DNA of 64,000 nt from Alcanivoracaceae bacterium (GTDB lineage: Bacteria; Pseudomonadota; Gammaproteobacteria; Pseudomonadales; Alcanivoracaceae), in NCBI GenBank assembly GCA_023146255.1, contig JAGLCJ010000014.1, forward strand, positions 1-64,000, written 5' to 3'. Positions 16,480 to 25,302 of the stretch are shown piece after piece. The notes below the pieces were generated by a model that saw nothing but the letters and a program-made list of their open reading frames with translations, did no database searches and was not told the DNA's origin. How positions within the stretch are numbered: position 1 is the stretch's first letter; every line of letters begins with the position of its first letter. The translations under genes and the position numbers were made by a program.

Positions 16480-18720
16480 TTATCCGCCCTTGCGCTCCAC
16501 TTCCATCCGGTCAACGTTCTGGAAGCCGCGCGGCAACTTCGCCCCGCGACGGCCGCGCTCACCCATGTAGTGTTCAAGATCAGACGGCTTCAGACCGATG
16601 TGGCGCTTGCCGGCGTATACCAGCAGTGTGTCGTCCGGTCCAAGCACCTGCACATCCTGAACAAACTCGGAACGGTCGGCGAGTTTGGCGGAAGGAATCG
16701 CCATCATCTTGTTGCCTTTGCCGCGCGGCATTTCCGGCAGATCTTTCAGTGCGAACACCAGCAGGCGGCCATCGTTGGCGAGCACGGCAACGATATCGCT
16801 TTGCAGATTGCGAATCGGCCGCGGCGGCAATACCTTGCCGTTCGGCGGCACAGTCAGCGCACCCTTGCCGGCCTTTTTATTGGCATGAAGATCACCGAGG
16901 CGGGCGACGAAGCCGTAACCGGCATCACTGGCCAGCAGCCAGGCATCCTTGTCCGCTCCCATCATGGTGGCAATAAAACTGGCGCCACTGGGTGGCGACA
17001 GCAGCGCCGATAACGGTTCGCCATGGCCCCGGGCACTGGGCAGGCCATGCGCCGCCAGCGAGTAGGTTCTCCCGGTGGAGTCTATAAAGCAGGCCTGCTG
17101 GTTTGATTTGCCGCTGGCCGCAGACAGAAAACCATCGCCGGATTTGTACGTCAGCGACAGCGGATCAATATCATGGCCCTTGGCCGAGCGCACCCAGCCA
17201 CGCTCGGAAACCACCACGGTAATCGCTTCGGCCGCCACCAGTTCGGTTTCATCCAGTGCGCGGGACTCGTCACGCTCGACAATCGGCGAGCGACGATCAT
17301 CACCGTATTTCTCGGCATCCTGCTTCAGCTCTTTCGCTACCAGCTTTTTCATCAGCGACATGGAGCCGAGGGTATCTTCGAGGGTCTTGCGCTCGTCCGC
17401 CAGCTCGCCCTGCTCGGTGCGAATCTTCATTTCCTCAAGCTTGGCGATATGGCGCAGTTTCAATTCGAGGATCGCCTCCGCCTGCCGGTCAGACAGCCCG
17501 AAGCGCTCCATCAACACGGTCTTCGGATCATCCTCGTTGCGGATGATATGGATGACTTCGTCGATGTTGAGGAAGGCAATCAGCAAACCGTCGAGGATAT
17601 GCAGGCGATCCATCACCTTGTCGAGTCGATGCTGCAGGCGCCGGCGCACCGTCACCATGCGGTACTGCAGCCACTCGTTCAAGATCACATCAAGAGATTT
17701 GACCCGTGGCTTGCCGTCGATGCCAATCATGTTCAGATTGACGCGGTAGTTTTTTTCCAGGTCAGTGCTGGCGCACAGGTGGCTCATCAGTTGCTGGACA
17801 TCGACGCGATTGGACCGCGGCGTGATCACCAGACGGGTTGGATTCTCATGATCCGACTCGTCGCGCAGATCGCTGACCATGGGCAGCTTTTTCCTGTTCA
17901 TCTGGTCGGCAATTTGCTCAAGCACCTTGGCACCGGATACCTGGTAAGGCAGCGCGGTCACCACAATGTCGCCTTCTTCCATTTCCCAGATGGCACGCAT
18001 CTTCAACGAACCGCGACCCTCCGCATACATGCGGATGATGTCGTTGCGCGGGGTAATGATTTCCGCCTCGGTGGGATAATCCGGGCCCTGAATGATCTCG
18101 ACCAGATCGTCCAGCGAAGCGCCGGGATCCTTCAGCAGATGAATACAGGCATTGACCACTTCGCGCAGGTTATGCGGCGGAATATCGGTGCTCATGCCCA
18201 CAGCGATACCGGTGGTGCCGTTCATCAGCACGTTGGGCACACGCGCCGGCAACAGCTTCGGTTCGTCCAGCGTGCCGTCAAAATTCGGCACCCACTCCAC
18301 CGTGCCCTGACCAAGTTCGCTGAGCAACGCTTCCGCGTACGGCGCGAGGCGCGATTCGGTGTAACGCATGGCGGCGAAGGATTTCGGGTCGTCCTGCGAG
18401 CCCCAGTTGCCCTGACCGTCCACCAATGGGTAGCGGTAGCTGAACGGCTGCGCCATCAGCACCATGGCTTCATAACAGGCGGAATCGCCATGCGGATGAT
18501 ATTTACCGAGCACGTCACCGACGGTACGGGCGGATTTCTTGTGCTTGGCCGAGTTCTTCAGGCCCAGCTCGCTCATCGCATAGACAATACGCCGTTGCAC
18601 CGGCTTGAGGCCGTCGCCGATATGCGGCAAGGCGCGATCGAGAATGACGTACATCGAGTAATCGAGGTAGGCCTTCTCGGTGTAATCGCGCAGGGCGATT
18701 TTTTCGAAATCGTCAGCCAT
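16480..18720 (-). CDS. parC: DNA topoisomerase IV subunit A
   Basis: 746 residues. The active-site tyrosine is Tyr120 (AAMRYTESRL). The quinolone-determining region GKYHPHGDSACYE keeps the wild-type Ser80 and Glu84 (E. coli numbering coincides), so no classical resistance substitution is seen. The C-terminal third is the beta-pinwheel. With ParE it decatenates daughter chromosomes. It starts 3 bases after the parE stop. Confidence 0.98.
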   Translation of the reverse strand: MADDFEKIALRDYTEKAYLDYSMYVILDRALPHIGDGLKPVQRRIVYAMSELGLKNSAKHKKSARTVGDVLGKYHPHGDSACYEAMVLMAQPFSYRYPLVDGQGNWGSQDDPKSFAAMRYTESRLAPYAEALLSELGQGTVEWVPNFDGTLDEPKLLPARVPNVLMNGTTGIAVGMSTDIPPHNLREVVNACIHLLKDPGASLDDLVEIIQGPDYPTEAEIITPRNDIIRMYAEGRGSLKMRAIWEMEEGDIVVTALPYQVSGAKVLEQIADQMNRKKLPMVSDLRDESDHENPTRLVITPRSNRVDVQQLMSHLCASTDLEKNYRVNLNMIGIDGKPRVKSLDVILNEWLQYRMVTVRRRLQHRLDKVMDRLHILDGLLIAFLNIDEVIHIIRNEDDPKTVLMERFGLSDRQAEAILELKLRHIAKLEEMKIRTEQGELADERKTLEDTLGSMSLMKKLVAKELKQDAEKYGDDRRSPIVERDESRALDETELVAAEAITVVVSERGWVRSAKGHDIDPLSLTYKSGDGFLSAASGKSNQQACFIDSTGRTYSLAAHGLPSARGHGEPLSALLSPPSGASFIATMMGADKDAWLLASDAGYGFVARLGDLHANKKAGKGALTVPPNGKVLPPRPIRNLQSDIVAVLANDGRLLVFALKDLPEMPRGKGNKMMAIPSAKLADRSEFVQDVQVLGPDDTLLVYAGKRHIGLKPSDLEHYMGERGRRGAKLPRGFQNVDRMEVERKGG

Positions 18721-18723
18721 GAA

Positions 18724-20610
18724 TCAAATCTCTGCCAGGTTGCCTTTATCTTCCAGCCAGTCCTTGCGATCACCGGCGCGTTTTTTCGACAGCAGCATAT
18801 CCATCAGCTGATGAGTGTCATCGCCGGCTTCCACGGAAAGTTGCACCAGTCGGCGGGTATCCGGCGCCATGGTGGTTTCGCGCAGCTGCAACGGGTTCAT
18901 CTCGCCCAGACCCTTGAAACGGGTGACCTGAACCTTGCCGCGCTTGCCTTCGGCACGAATGCGATCCATCACGCCCTGCTTCTCGGATTCATCCAGGGCG
19001 TAGTAAACATCCTTGCCGATATCAATACGGAACAGCGGCGGCATGGCGACAAACACGTGGCCTTGCTTGACCAGCGACGGGAAGTGGCGAACAAACAGCG
19101 CACACAGCAAGGTGGCGATGTGCAAACCGTCGGAGTCCGCATCAGCGAGAATACAGACCTTGCCGTAACGCAGCTGGGTCAGATCATCGTTGCCCGGCTC
19201 GATGCCCAGCGCCACAGCGATGTCGTGAATTTCCTGGGAGCCGAGCACTTCGGCGGAGTCCACTTCCCAGCTGTTCAGAATCTTGCCGCGCAGCGGCATG
19301 ATGGCCTGAAACTCGCGACTGCGGGCCTGCTTGGCGGAGCCACCGGCAGAATCCCCTTCAACCAGAAACAGTTCAGTCTGGGCCGGATCATCACTGGCAC
19401 AGTCCGCCAGCTTGCCGGGTAGTGCCGGGCCGGCGGTGACTTTTTTCCGCACCACTTTCTTTGCTGCGCGCATGCGCTTCTGGGCATTGTTGATGCACAG
19501 ATCCGCCAGCTTTTCCGCTTCGGCAGTGTGCTGGTTCAGCCACAGACTGAACGCATCCTTGACCACGCCGGAAACAAACGCCGCAGTCTGCCGCGAGCTG
19601 AGACGCTCCTTGGTCTGACCGGCGAACTGCGGGTCCTGCATCTTGATGCTGAGCACGTAGCAGGCGCGGTCCCAGATATCTTCCGGCGACAGCTTGACGC
19701 CACGCGGCAACAGATTGCGGAATTCGCAGAACTCACGCATGGCGTCGAGCAGACCGGCGCGCAGGCCATTTACATGGGTGCCGCCCTGGGCGGTGGGAAT
19801 CAGGTTAACGTAGGACTCGGTGACCAGCTCGCCGCCTTCCGGCAACCACAGCACCGCCCAGTCGGCGGCTTCGGTTTCGGCACGCATGGCCCCGTCGAAC
19901 GGCGCTTCCGGAATTTTTTCCCAGCCGCGGGTGGCGTCGAGCAGGTACTCGACCAGCCCGTCTTCATACTGCCAGCTTTCGGTTTCCCCGCTGTTGTGAT
20001 CCACCAGCGTCACCGCAAGACCGGGGCAGAGAACAGCCTTGGCCCGCAACAGGTGGCGCAGGCGGCTGACCGAAATCTTCGGACTGTCGAAATATTTCTC
20101 TTCCGGCCAGAACCGCACCAGGGTGCCGGTGTTGCGCTTGCCGACGGTATCAATGACTTCCAGATCAGACACCTTGTCGCCGTGGGCGAAGGTCATCCGG
20201 TAAACATTACCGTCGCGCTTGACCTGCACTTCCAGTTGCTTCGACAGCGCGTTGACCACCGACACACCGACGCCGTGCAAACCGCCGGAGAACTGGTAGT
20301 TGCTGTTGGAGAACTTGCCGCCGGCATGCAGGGTGCAAAGAATCACCTCAATGCCCGGCTTTTTCAGCTGCGGGTGCAGATCCACCGGCATACCGCGGCC
20401 ATCGTCCTCAACTTCGATGGAGCCGTCCTTGTTCAAGGTGACGCGGATATTTTTCGCATGGCCAGCCAGTGCTTCGTCGACTGAGTTGTCGACCACTTCC
20501 TGAACCAGATGATTGGGACGGCTGGTGTCCGTGTACATGCCGGGACGTTTTTTGACCGGCTCCAGCCCGGAGAGAACCTCGATATTCTCGGCGGTATAGT
20601 TATTGCTCAT
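18724..20610 (-). CDS. parE: DNA topoisomerase IV subunit B
   Basis: 628 residues. The N-terminal GHKL ATPase has QEVVDNSVDEALAGH and the lid GGLHGVGVSVVNALS. The C-terminal TOPRIM part contains LVEGDSAGGSAKQARS and DADSDGLHI. The length matches ParE of about 630 residues, not GyrB of about 800. It begins 7 bases after the yqiA stop; the order yqiA-parE-parC is conserved in Pseudomonas. Confidence 0.98.
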   Translation of the reverse strand: MSNNYTAENIEVLSGLEPVKKRPGMYTDTSRPNHLVQEVVDNSVDEALAGHAKNIRVTLNKDGSIEVEDDGRGMPVDLHPQLKKPGIEVILCTLHAGGKFSNSNYQFSGGLHGVGVSVVNALSKQLEVQVKRDGNVYRMTFAHGDKVSDLEVIDTVGKRNTGTLVRFWPEEKYFDSPKISVSRLRHLLRAKAVLCPGLAVTLVDHNSGETESWQYEDGLVEYLLDATRGWEKIPEAPFDGAMRAETEAADWAVLWLPEGGELVTESYVNLIPTAQGGTHVNGLRAGLLDAMREFCEFRNLLPRGVKLSPEDIWDRACYVLSIKMQDPQFAGQTKERLSSRQTAAFVSGVVKDAFSLWLNQHTAEAEKLADLCINNAQKRMRAAKKVVRKKVTAGPALPGKLADCASDDPAQTELFLVEGDSAGGSAKQARSREFQAIMPLRGKILNSWEVDSAEVLGSQEIHDIAVALGIEPGNDDLTQLRYGKVCILADADSDGLHIATLLCALFVRHFPSLVKQGHVFVAMPPLFRIDIGKDVYYALDESEKQGVMDRIRAEGKRGKVQVTRFKGLGEMNPLQLRETTMAPDTRRLVQLSVEAGDDTHQLMDMLLSKKRAGDRKDWLEDKGNLAEI

Positions 20611-20617
20611 GAATTGC

Positions 20618-21196
20618 TCAGGTCAGCGACAGTCCGGAAAACCGCAACACTAACGGAATCACTGCATCAAAGTCATCAAAGCCGTGGCTGCCGCCAAGCC
20701 CGCGATACAGATAGCAGTCGGCGTAATAGTCCCAGGCGTCACGCCAGTTCAGGGTGTCATCACCGGTTTGCAGCATCACCAGCAGGTTTTCCGGGTGAGT
20801 GATGTCTTCCACCTCGTAGTGGCGCAGCTCATCGGCCCAGCCCGGTTCCAGCGTGTAGCGCTCGCCGGTGTGGTAGTTGGCGGTTTCGCCGACATGTTGA
20901 TCAAGCAATGCCCAGGGGCGCACCGCCGGATTGATCAATACCGCTTTCAGTTCATGATGATGGGCCAGCCAGGTGGCATAAAAACCGCCGAGCGAGGAGC
21001 CGATCAGGGCGACCGGACCAGCGGCAGCAATCTCCCGCTCCAGTATCGCCATGGCAGCGCGCGGCGAGGGGGGCAAGGTCGGCACGATCAGCCGATGCGC
21101 AGCGCCATGGGCAGCAAAGTAGTCCGCCAGCTGGCGCGCCTTGAAAGACTGCGGGGAACTGTTGAAGCCATGGATGTATAGCAACGAGGTGGTCAT
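20618..21196 (-). CDS. yqiA: YqiA-family alpha/beta hydrolase (esterase)
   Basis: 192 residues. YIHGFNSSPQSFKA at the N-terminus is the family hallmark. The nucleophile elbow is GSSLGGFYA (Ser near residue 69) and the catalytic His lies in GGSHGFDDFD near the C-terminus. YqiA proteins are small esterases that precede parE in gammaproteobacteria. A REP element lies between it and cpdA. Confidence 0.9.
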   Translation of the reverse strand: MTTSLLYIHGFNSSPQSFKARQLADYFAAHGAAHRLIVPTLPPSPRAAMAILEREIAAAGPVALIGSSLGGFYATWLAHHHELKAVLINPAVRPWALLDQHVGETANYHTGERYTLEPGWADELRHYEVEDITHPENLLVMLQTGDDTLNWRDAWDYYADCYLYRGLGGSHGFDDFDAVIPLVLRFSGLSLT

Positions 21197-21206
21197 GAGC
21201 TCACCT

Positions 21207-21237
21207 GTAGGAGCGGTCGACCGACCGCGATTATTCG
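21207..21237. repeat. REP-like single unit
   Basis: A GTAGGAGC head, GGTCGACCGACC palindrome, and GCGA tail, in the 59 bases between cpdA and yqiA. Only one unit is present; the partner seen at other sites is missing. Confidence 0.7.
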
Positions 21238-21255
21238 TGGCTCTGCCAGGCCAGA

Positions 21256-22065
21256 TCAGTACCCTTTCACCGACATATCCACCTCGAATTCGATGCCCTG
21301 CACCCGTGACACGGTGGTCTCGATGCGACCATCGGGGTAGAGATCGAACCAGCGGTAGCCGGGCGGGATCTTGTCGACTGCGAAATCCTCACTGAACGGC
21401 TTGAACTGCACACAGGTGGACGGCACCGAGTAGAGCTTCACGCCGTTGCGCTCACCGTTGTACTCCTGGTGCACGTGGCCCCAGATCACTGCACGGACCC
21501 GGTCATGACGGTCGATCACCTCGAAGAATCGATCGGCGCTGGCCACCACCTGGGTATCCAGCCACTTGCAGCCCATCGGGATCGGATGGTGATGCAGGCA
21601 GACCATGATATGTGCGCCGGCCGCGTTTCTCAGCGAGCGGTCGAGAAATTCAATGTCGTCGTCGTAGAGCTCACCGGGCACTTCGCCGGGAATGGTGGAG
21701 TCGAGCATGATGATGGTCCAGGCACCACGCTCGATCACGCAAGGGCCCATCGCAGCCTTGTGATCGCGCAGGGCTTCGAACATTGGCGCCGGCTTGTCGT
21801 GGTTGCCTTCAATCCAGTAGGTCGGCACGCCGAACTCGCTGAGCGCATCATCAAGACGGGTGTAGGCCTCCAGCGAAGCATCCTGAGACAGGTCCCCGGT
21901 GGCGAGGATAAGGTCCATATGGGTTTGTTCGGCGCGGACCAGCTCCAGCACCCGATCGAGACTGAATTGGGTATTCAGCCCCAGCAATTTGCCTTCCGTG
22001 CTCGCAAACAGGTGGCAGTCCGAAACCTGCACCACCCTCAGCTGTCCTGCTCCTGCCTTACTCAA
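21256..22065 (-). CDS. cpdA: 3',5'-cyclic-AMP phosphodiesterase
   Basis: 269 residues of the class III metallophosphoesterase fold. The metal ligands are visible in order: DCHLF near residue 15, GDLSQD, GNHD, the HHHPIP stretch and GHVHQ. CpdA hydrolyses cAMP and so tunes CRP/Vfr activity. Its place between the DUF1249 gene and yqiA is the conserved Pseudomonas order. Confidence 0.93.
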   Translation of the reverse strand: MSKAGAGQLRVVQVSDCHLFASTEGKLLGLNTQFSLDRVLELVRAEQTHMDLILATGDLSQDASLEAYTRLDDALSEFGVPTYWIEGNHDKPAPMFEALRDHKAAMGPCVIERGAWTIIMLDSTIPGEVPGELYDDDIEFLDRSLRNAAGAHIMVCLHHHPIPMGCKWLDTQVVASADRFFEVIDRHDRVRAVIWGHVHQEYNGERNGVKLYSVPSTCVQFKPFSEDFAVDKIPPGYRWFDLYPDGRIETTVSRVQGIEFEVDMSVKGY

Positions 22066-22127
22066 TGCCTGCGCTCCCTCAAGCGGTTGTATGCACTTAT
22101 AACCAAAGGGCGGGTTTATTGCCAGCT

Positions 22128-22598
22128 TCAGGCATTACGGGTACCAACTTGCTCACGCCAGAGCGCTATATTGGTGCGTCCGTGATCATGGACATGGCGC
22201 AGCCATTCGCCGAGAAACCGGTTCCACTGCTGCTTCTCGTCGGGCTGGTGCATGGCCGGATTCGGGTACTCGTGACGCGCCTGAACACGCCGGAACGGGG
22301 TCACTTCGGTGACCTCTGCCAGCCGCGCATCGTGATAAAGACGCACGGTCAGCGACGGTCCCGGCAACAGTGCGTGCAGGGTGTCCTGCTGCAGGCTCAT
22401 CTCGGTGGTGTAGGGACAACGTTCCAGTACCCGCATATCCAGCTGCCGACCGTGGTGTCCGACCTCGAAACGGGCATGATCACCGCCATCGAGGGACTGC
22501 ATCAGCCGCATCAGCCGCGCATAGTTCTCCTCGCCCTGGCTGAGCAGCTCAGGCAGGTCGACGCGGTAACGTTTTCTGGCAGTCCAGTTATCACTCAT
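22128..22598 (-). CDS. yqiB: DUF1249 (YqiB) family protein
   Basis: 156 residues, soluble. It shows the family features YRVDLPELLSQGEENYARLMRL at the start and LDMRVLERCPYTTEM in the middle. The function of the family is unknown; it is found between nudF and cpdA across gammaproteobacteria. It lies 27 bases downstream of nudF. Confidence 0.88.
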   Translation of the reverse strand: MSDNWTARKRYRVDLPELLSQGEENYARLMRLMQSLDGGDHARFEVGHHGRQLDMRVLERCPYTTEMSLQQDTLHALLPGPSLTVRLYHDARLAEVTEVTPFRRVQARHEYPNPAMHQPDEKQQWNRFLGEWLRHVHDHGRTNIALWREQVGTRNA

Positions 22599-22625
22599 GG
22601 TTCGACTATAAGCACAGGTAGCCAG

Positions 22626-23243
22626 CTAGCGCCATCTTGCGTCGAGCGAAGATCTGTGCAGCAACATCCACTGCAGGGCAATAATCGAGGCGGCATTGTC
22701 TACCTGGCCGGAAGCCAGCAGGGCGGGAATTTCTGTCACCGGTACAGTGAAGGCGCGAATGTCCTCGCCCTCACCTTCGTGGCCGAACACGCCGCCAGCA
22801 CCACTCAGGTCAGCGCGTGCAACAAAAATACGCAGTCGTTCATTGCTGCCGCCGGGGCTCGGCATGTAGTGCGCAATCTGCTCCATCTCGCCAAGCGTAA
22901 TGCCGGCCTCTTCCACCGCTTCACGACGAATCAGATCTTCCGCGGTTTCGCCATCCTTGTCGGCAATGCCGGCGATCATTTCCAGGCACCAGGGCGAATC
23001 ACGCCATTCCAGTGCGCCGACCCGGAACTGTTCCACCAGCAGGATTTCACCACGCTGCGGATCGTACGGCAGCGCCGCCGCCGCATCGCGACGCATAAAC
23101 AGTTCGCGCCTGAGCAACGGACTCCAGCCACCGCGATAAAGCCGGTGGCGCAGGGTCAGCCGATCAACCTGAAAGAAGCCCTTGAACGGCGTTTCCCGTT
23201 CAACGATCTCGACGTCAGCGGCAACGAATTCCGGTTTATGCAT
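22626..23243 (-). CDS. nudF: ADP-ribose pyrophosphatase (Nudix)
   Basis: 205 residues from the ATG at 23243, which overlaps the thiC stop by 8 bases; the frame stays open far upstream inside thiC but that is a shadow. The Nudix box GIADKDGE...RREAVEEAGI is recognisable but has six residues between the first Gly and the Glu instead of the usual five. The enzyme splits ADP-ribose to AMP and ribose 5-phosphate. Translational coupling to thiC is implied. Confidence 0.9.
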   Translation of the reverse strand: MHKPEFVAADVEIVERETPFKGFFQVDRLTLRHRLYRGGWSPLLRRELFMRRDAAAALPYDPQRGEILLVEQFRVGALEWRDSPWCLEMIAGIADKDGETAEDLIRREAVEEAGITLGEMEQIAHYMPSPGGSNERLRIFVARADLSGAGGVFGHEGEGEDIRAFTVPVTEIPALLASGQVDNAASIIALQWMLLHRSSLDARWR

Positions 23244-25113
23244 CTTTACTCGCCGGGTGATAGATCTCGCTGCCCTTGCCGCGGAACTCTTCCGACTTTT
23301 CTGCCATGCCTTTTTCAGCCTCCAGCTGGGCCGCGTAGTCACGCACCTGCTGGGTAATTTCCATGGAGCAGAACTTGGGCCCGCACATGGAACAGAAGTG
23401 GGCCACCTTGTGCGCTTCCTTGGGCATGGTTTCGTCATGGAAAGCGCGGGCGCGATCCGGATCGAGACCGAGATTGAACTGGTCCTCCCAGCGGAATTCG
23501 AAGCGCGCTTTTGACAAGGCGTTATCACGCAACTGCGCGCCCGGATGGCCCTTGGCCAGATCCGCCGCATGCGCAGCAATCTTGTAGGCGATGATGCCTT
23601 CCTTGACGTCATCCCGATTGGGCAGACCGAGATGCTCCTTCGGGGTGACATAGCAGAGCATGGCGGTGCCATACCAGCCGATCATGGCCGCGCCGATGGC
23701 ACTGGAGATATGGTCGTAGCCCGGCGAAATGTCGATGGTCAACGGCCCCAGCGTGTAGAACGGTGCTTCATCACACCACTTCAGCTGCTCTTCCATGTTC
23801 TGCTTGATCATATGCATTGGCACATGGCCGGGGCCTTCGATCATCACCTGCACGTCATGCTTCCAGGCGATCTTGGTCAGCTCGCCGAGGGTGCGCAGTT
23901 CGGCAAACTGGGCCTCGTCATTGGCGTCGGCAATAGAGCCCGGGCGCAGGCCATCACCGAGCGAGAAGGTGACGTCATAGGCCTTCATGATTTCGCAGAT
24001 ATCTTCGAAATGGGTGTAAAGGAAATTTTCCTTGTGATGGGCAAGACACCACTTCGCCAGAATGGAACCACCACGGGAAACAATGCCGGTAACACGCTTT
24101 GCCGTCATCGGCACATAGCGCAGCAACACGCCGGCATGAATGGTGAAATAGTCGACGCCTTGTTCGGCCTGCTCGATCAGGGTGTCACGGAAAATCTCCC
24201 AGGTCAGGTCTTCGGCAACACCATTCACTTTCTCCAGCGCCTGATAGATCGGCACGGTGCCAATCGGCACCGGCGAATTGCGCAGGATCCATTCGCGGGT
24301 TTCGTGAATATGTTTGCCGGTGGACAGATCCATCACCGTGTCGCCGCCCCAGCGGGTCGACCAGGTCATCTTCGCCACTTCCTCTTCAATCGACGAGGTC
24401 ACCGCCGAGTTGCCGATGTTGGCGTTGATCTTGGTGAGGAAGTTGCGGCCGATAATCATCGGCTCGATTTCCGGGTGATTGATATTGGCCGGAATCACGG
24501 CACGACCGCGGGCCACTTCATCACGAACAAACTCCGGGGTAATTTCCGCCGGAATGGCCGCACCGAAGGATTGCCCCGGATGCTGATCAACCGGCAGGCC
24601 GGCAGCGCGGGCGGCGGCCAGGTTCTGGTTTTCACGGATGGCAATAAATTCCATTTCCGGGGTGATGATGCCTTTGCGGGCGTAATGCATCTGCGACACA
24701 TTAGCGCCTGCAATAGCACGACGTGGTTTGCGGGTGGCAGCAAAGCGCAGGCCGGCGGTCATCGGATCCTGTTCACGGCGGCGACCGAACTCGCTCGACA
24801 GACCCGCCAGCTCTTCGCTGTCGCCACGCTCGGCAATCCAGCCGTCGCGAAGCGGCGCCAGTCCCTTGCGCACATCGATCTGTACTGAACGATCAGTGTA
24901 GGGACCGGAGGTGTCGTATACCGCAATCGGCGGATTCTGTTCGAACTCGCCATTCGCCAGCGGCGTCGGTGATTGACGGATCTGGCGCATCGGCACACGA
25001 ATGTCCGGACGGCTGCCGCTGATGTAAATTTTCTCTGAGCCAGCAATCGGCTGGCAGGATTCATCAATGGCGCGAACTGCGGCGGGGGTCGGTTGAGCGT
25101 GGTCGTCCGGCAC
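23236..25113 (-). CDS. thiC: Phosphomethylpyrimidine synthase
   Basis: 625 residues from a GTG at 25113 with GGAG 8 bases upstream. The frame is open to 25254, but that extension has no ThiC similarity and would cross the likely promoter. It contains YISGSRPDIRVPMRQI near the start, the conserved PVPIGTVPIYQALEKV, and the C-terminal CSMCGPKFCSM holding the 4Fe-4S cluster of this radical-SAM enzyme. It converts aminoimidazole ribotide to the thiamine pyrimidine. No TPP riboswitch is visible upstream. Confidence 0.95.
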   Translation of the reverse strand: MPDDHAQPTPAAVRAIDESCQPIAGSEKIYISGSRPDIRVPMRQIRQSPTPLANGEFEQNPPIAVYDTSGPYTDRSVQIDVRKGLAPLRDGWIAERGDSEELAGLSSEFGRRREQDPMTAGLRFAATRKPRRAIAGANVSQMHYARKGIITPEMEFIAIRENQNLAAARAAGLPVDQHPGQSFGAAIPAEITPEFVRDEVARGRAVIPANINHPEIEPMIIGRNFLTKINANIGNSAVTSSIEEEVAKMTWSTRWGGDTVMDLSTGKHIHETREWILRNSPVPIGTVPIYQALEKVNGVAEDLTWEIFRDTLIEQAEQGVDYFTIHAGVLLRYVPMTAKRVTGIVSRGGSILAKWCLAHHKENFLYTHFEDICEIMKAYDVTFSLGDGLRPGSIADANDEAQFAELRTLGELTKIAWKHDVQVMIEGPGHVPMHMIKQNMEEQLKWCDEAPFYTLGPLTIDISPGYDHISSAIGAAMIGWYGTAMLCYVTPKEHLGLPNRDDVKEGIIAYKIAAHAADLAKGHPGAQLRDNALSKARFEFRWEDQFNLGLDPDRARAFHDETMPKEAHKVAHFCSMCGPKFCSMEITQQVRDYAAQLEAEKGMAEKSEEFRGKGSEIYHPASKDA

Positions 25114-25145
25114 GGCGGATTCTCCGGTGTCATTCGTCTTTAGAG

Positions 25146-25185
25146 GCCGGTCACTATACGCCAGCCCCGAATCACGTAACAGTGA
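25146..25185 (-). promoter_or_regulatory. Possible thiC promoter
   Basis: On the minus strand TATAGT (25158-25153) is a good -10 box, with GTTACG/TTACGT about 15-16 bases upstream as a weak -35 box. Transcription would begin near 25146, giving a leader of only about 30 bases before the GTG, too short for a TPP riboswitch. Confidence 0.4.
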
Positions 25186-25302
25186 TGAAAAATCCTGTAA
25201 AACCTCAGCATCCGTGCGGCTTTCGGAACCGTCCCGGACCGACAATGTCTTCACACCGGCTTTCCATTACTATTGCCGCCATTGATCCGACGAGGACTGA
25301 CC

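Noticed and set aside
17173..19422. A 749-codon open frame antisense to parC/parE
   Set aside because: It lies opposite two certain genes, lacks a ribosome site and has His/Gln-rich composition typical of reverse-strand reading of GC-rich genes.
25114..25302. TPP riboswitch before thiC
   Set aside because: Searched by eye on the minus strand; the conserved THI-box segments are absent and the leader is too short.
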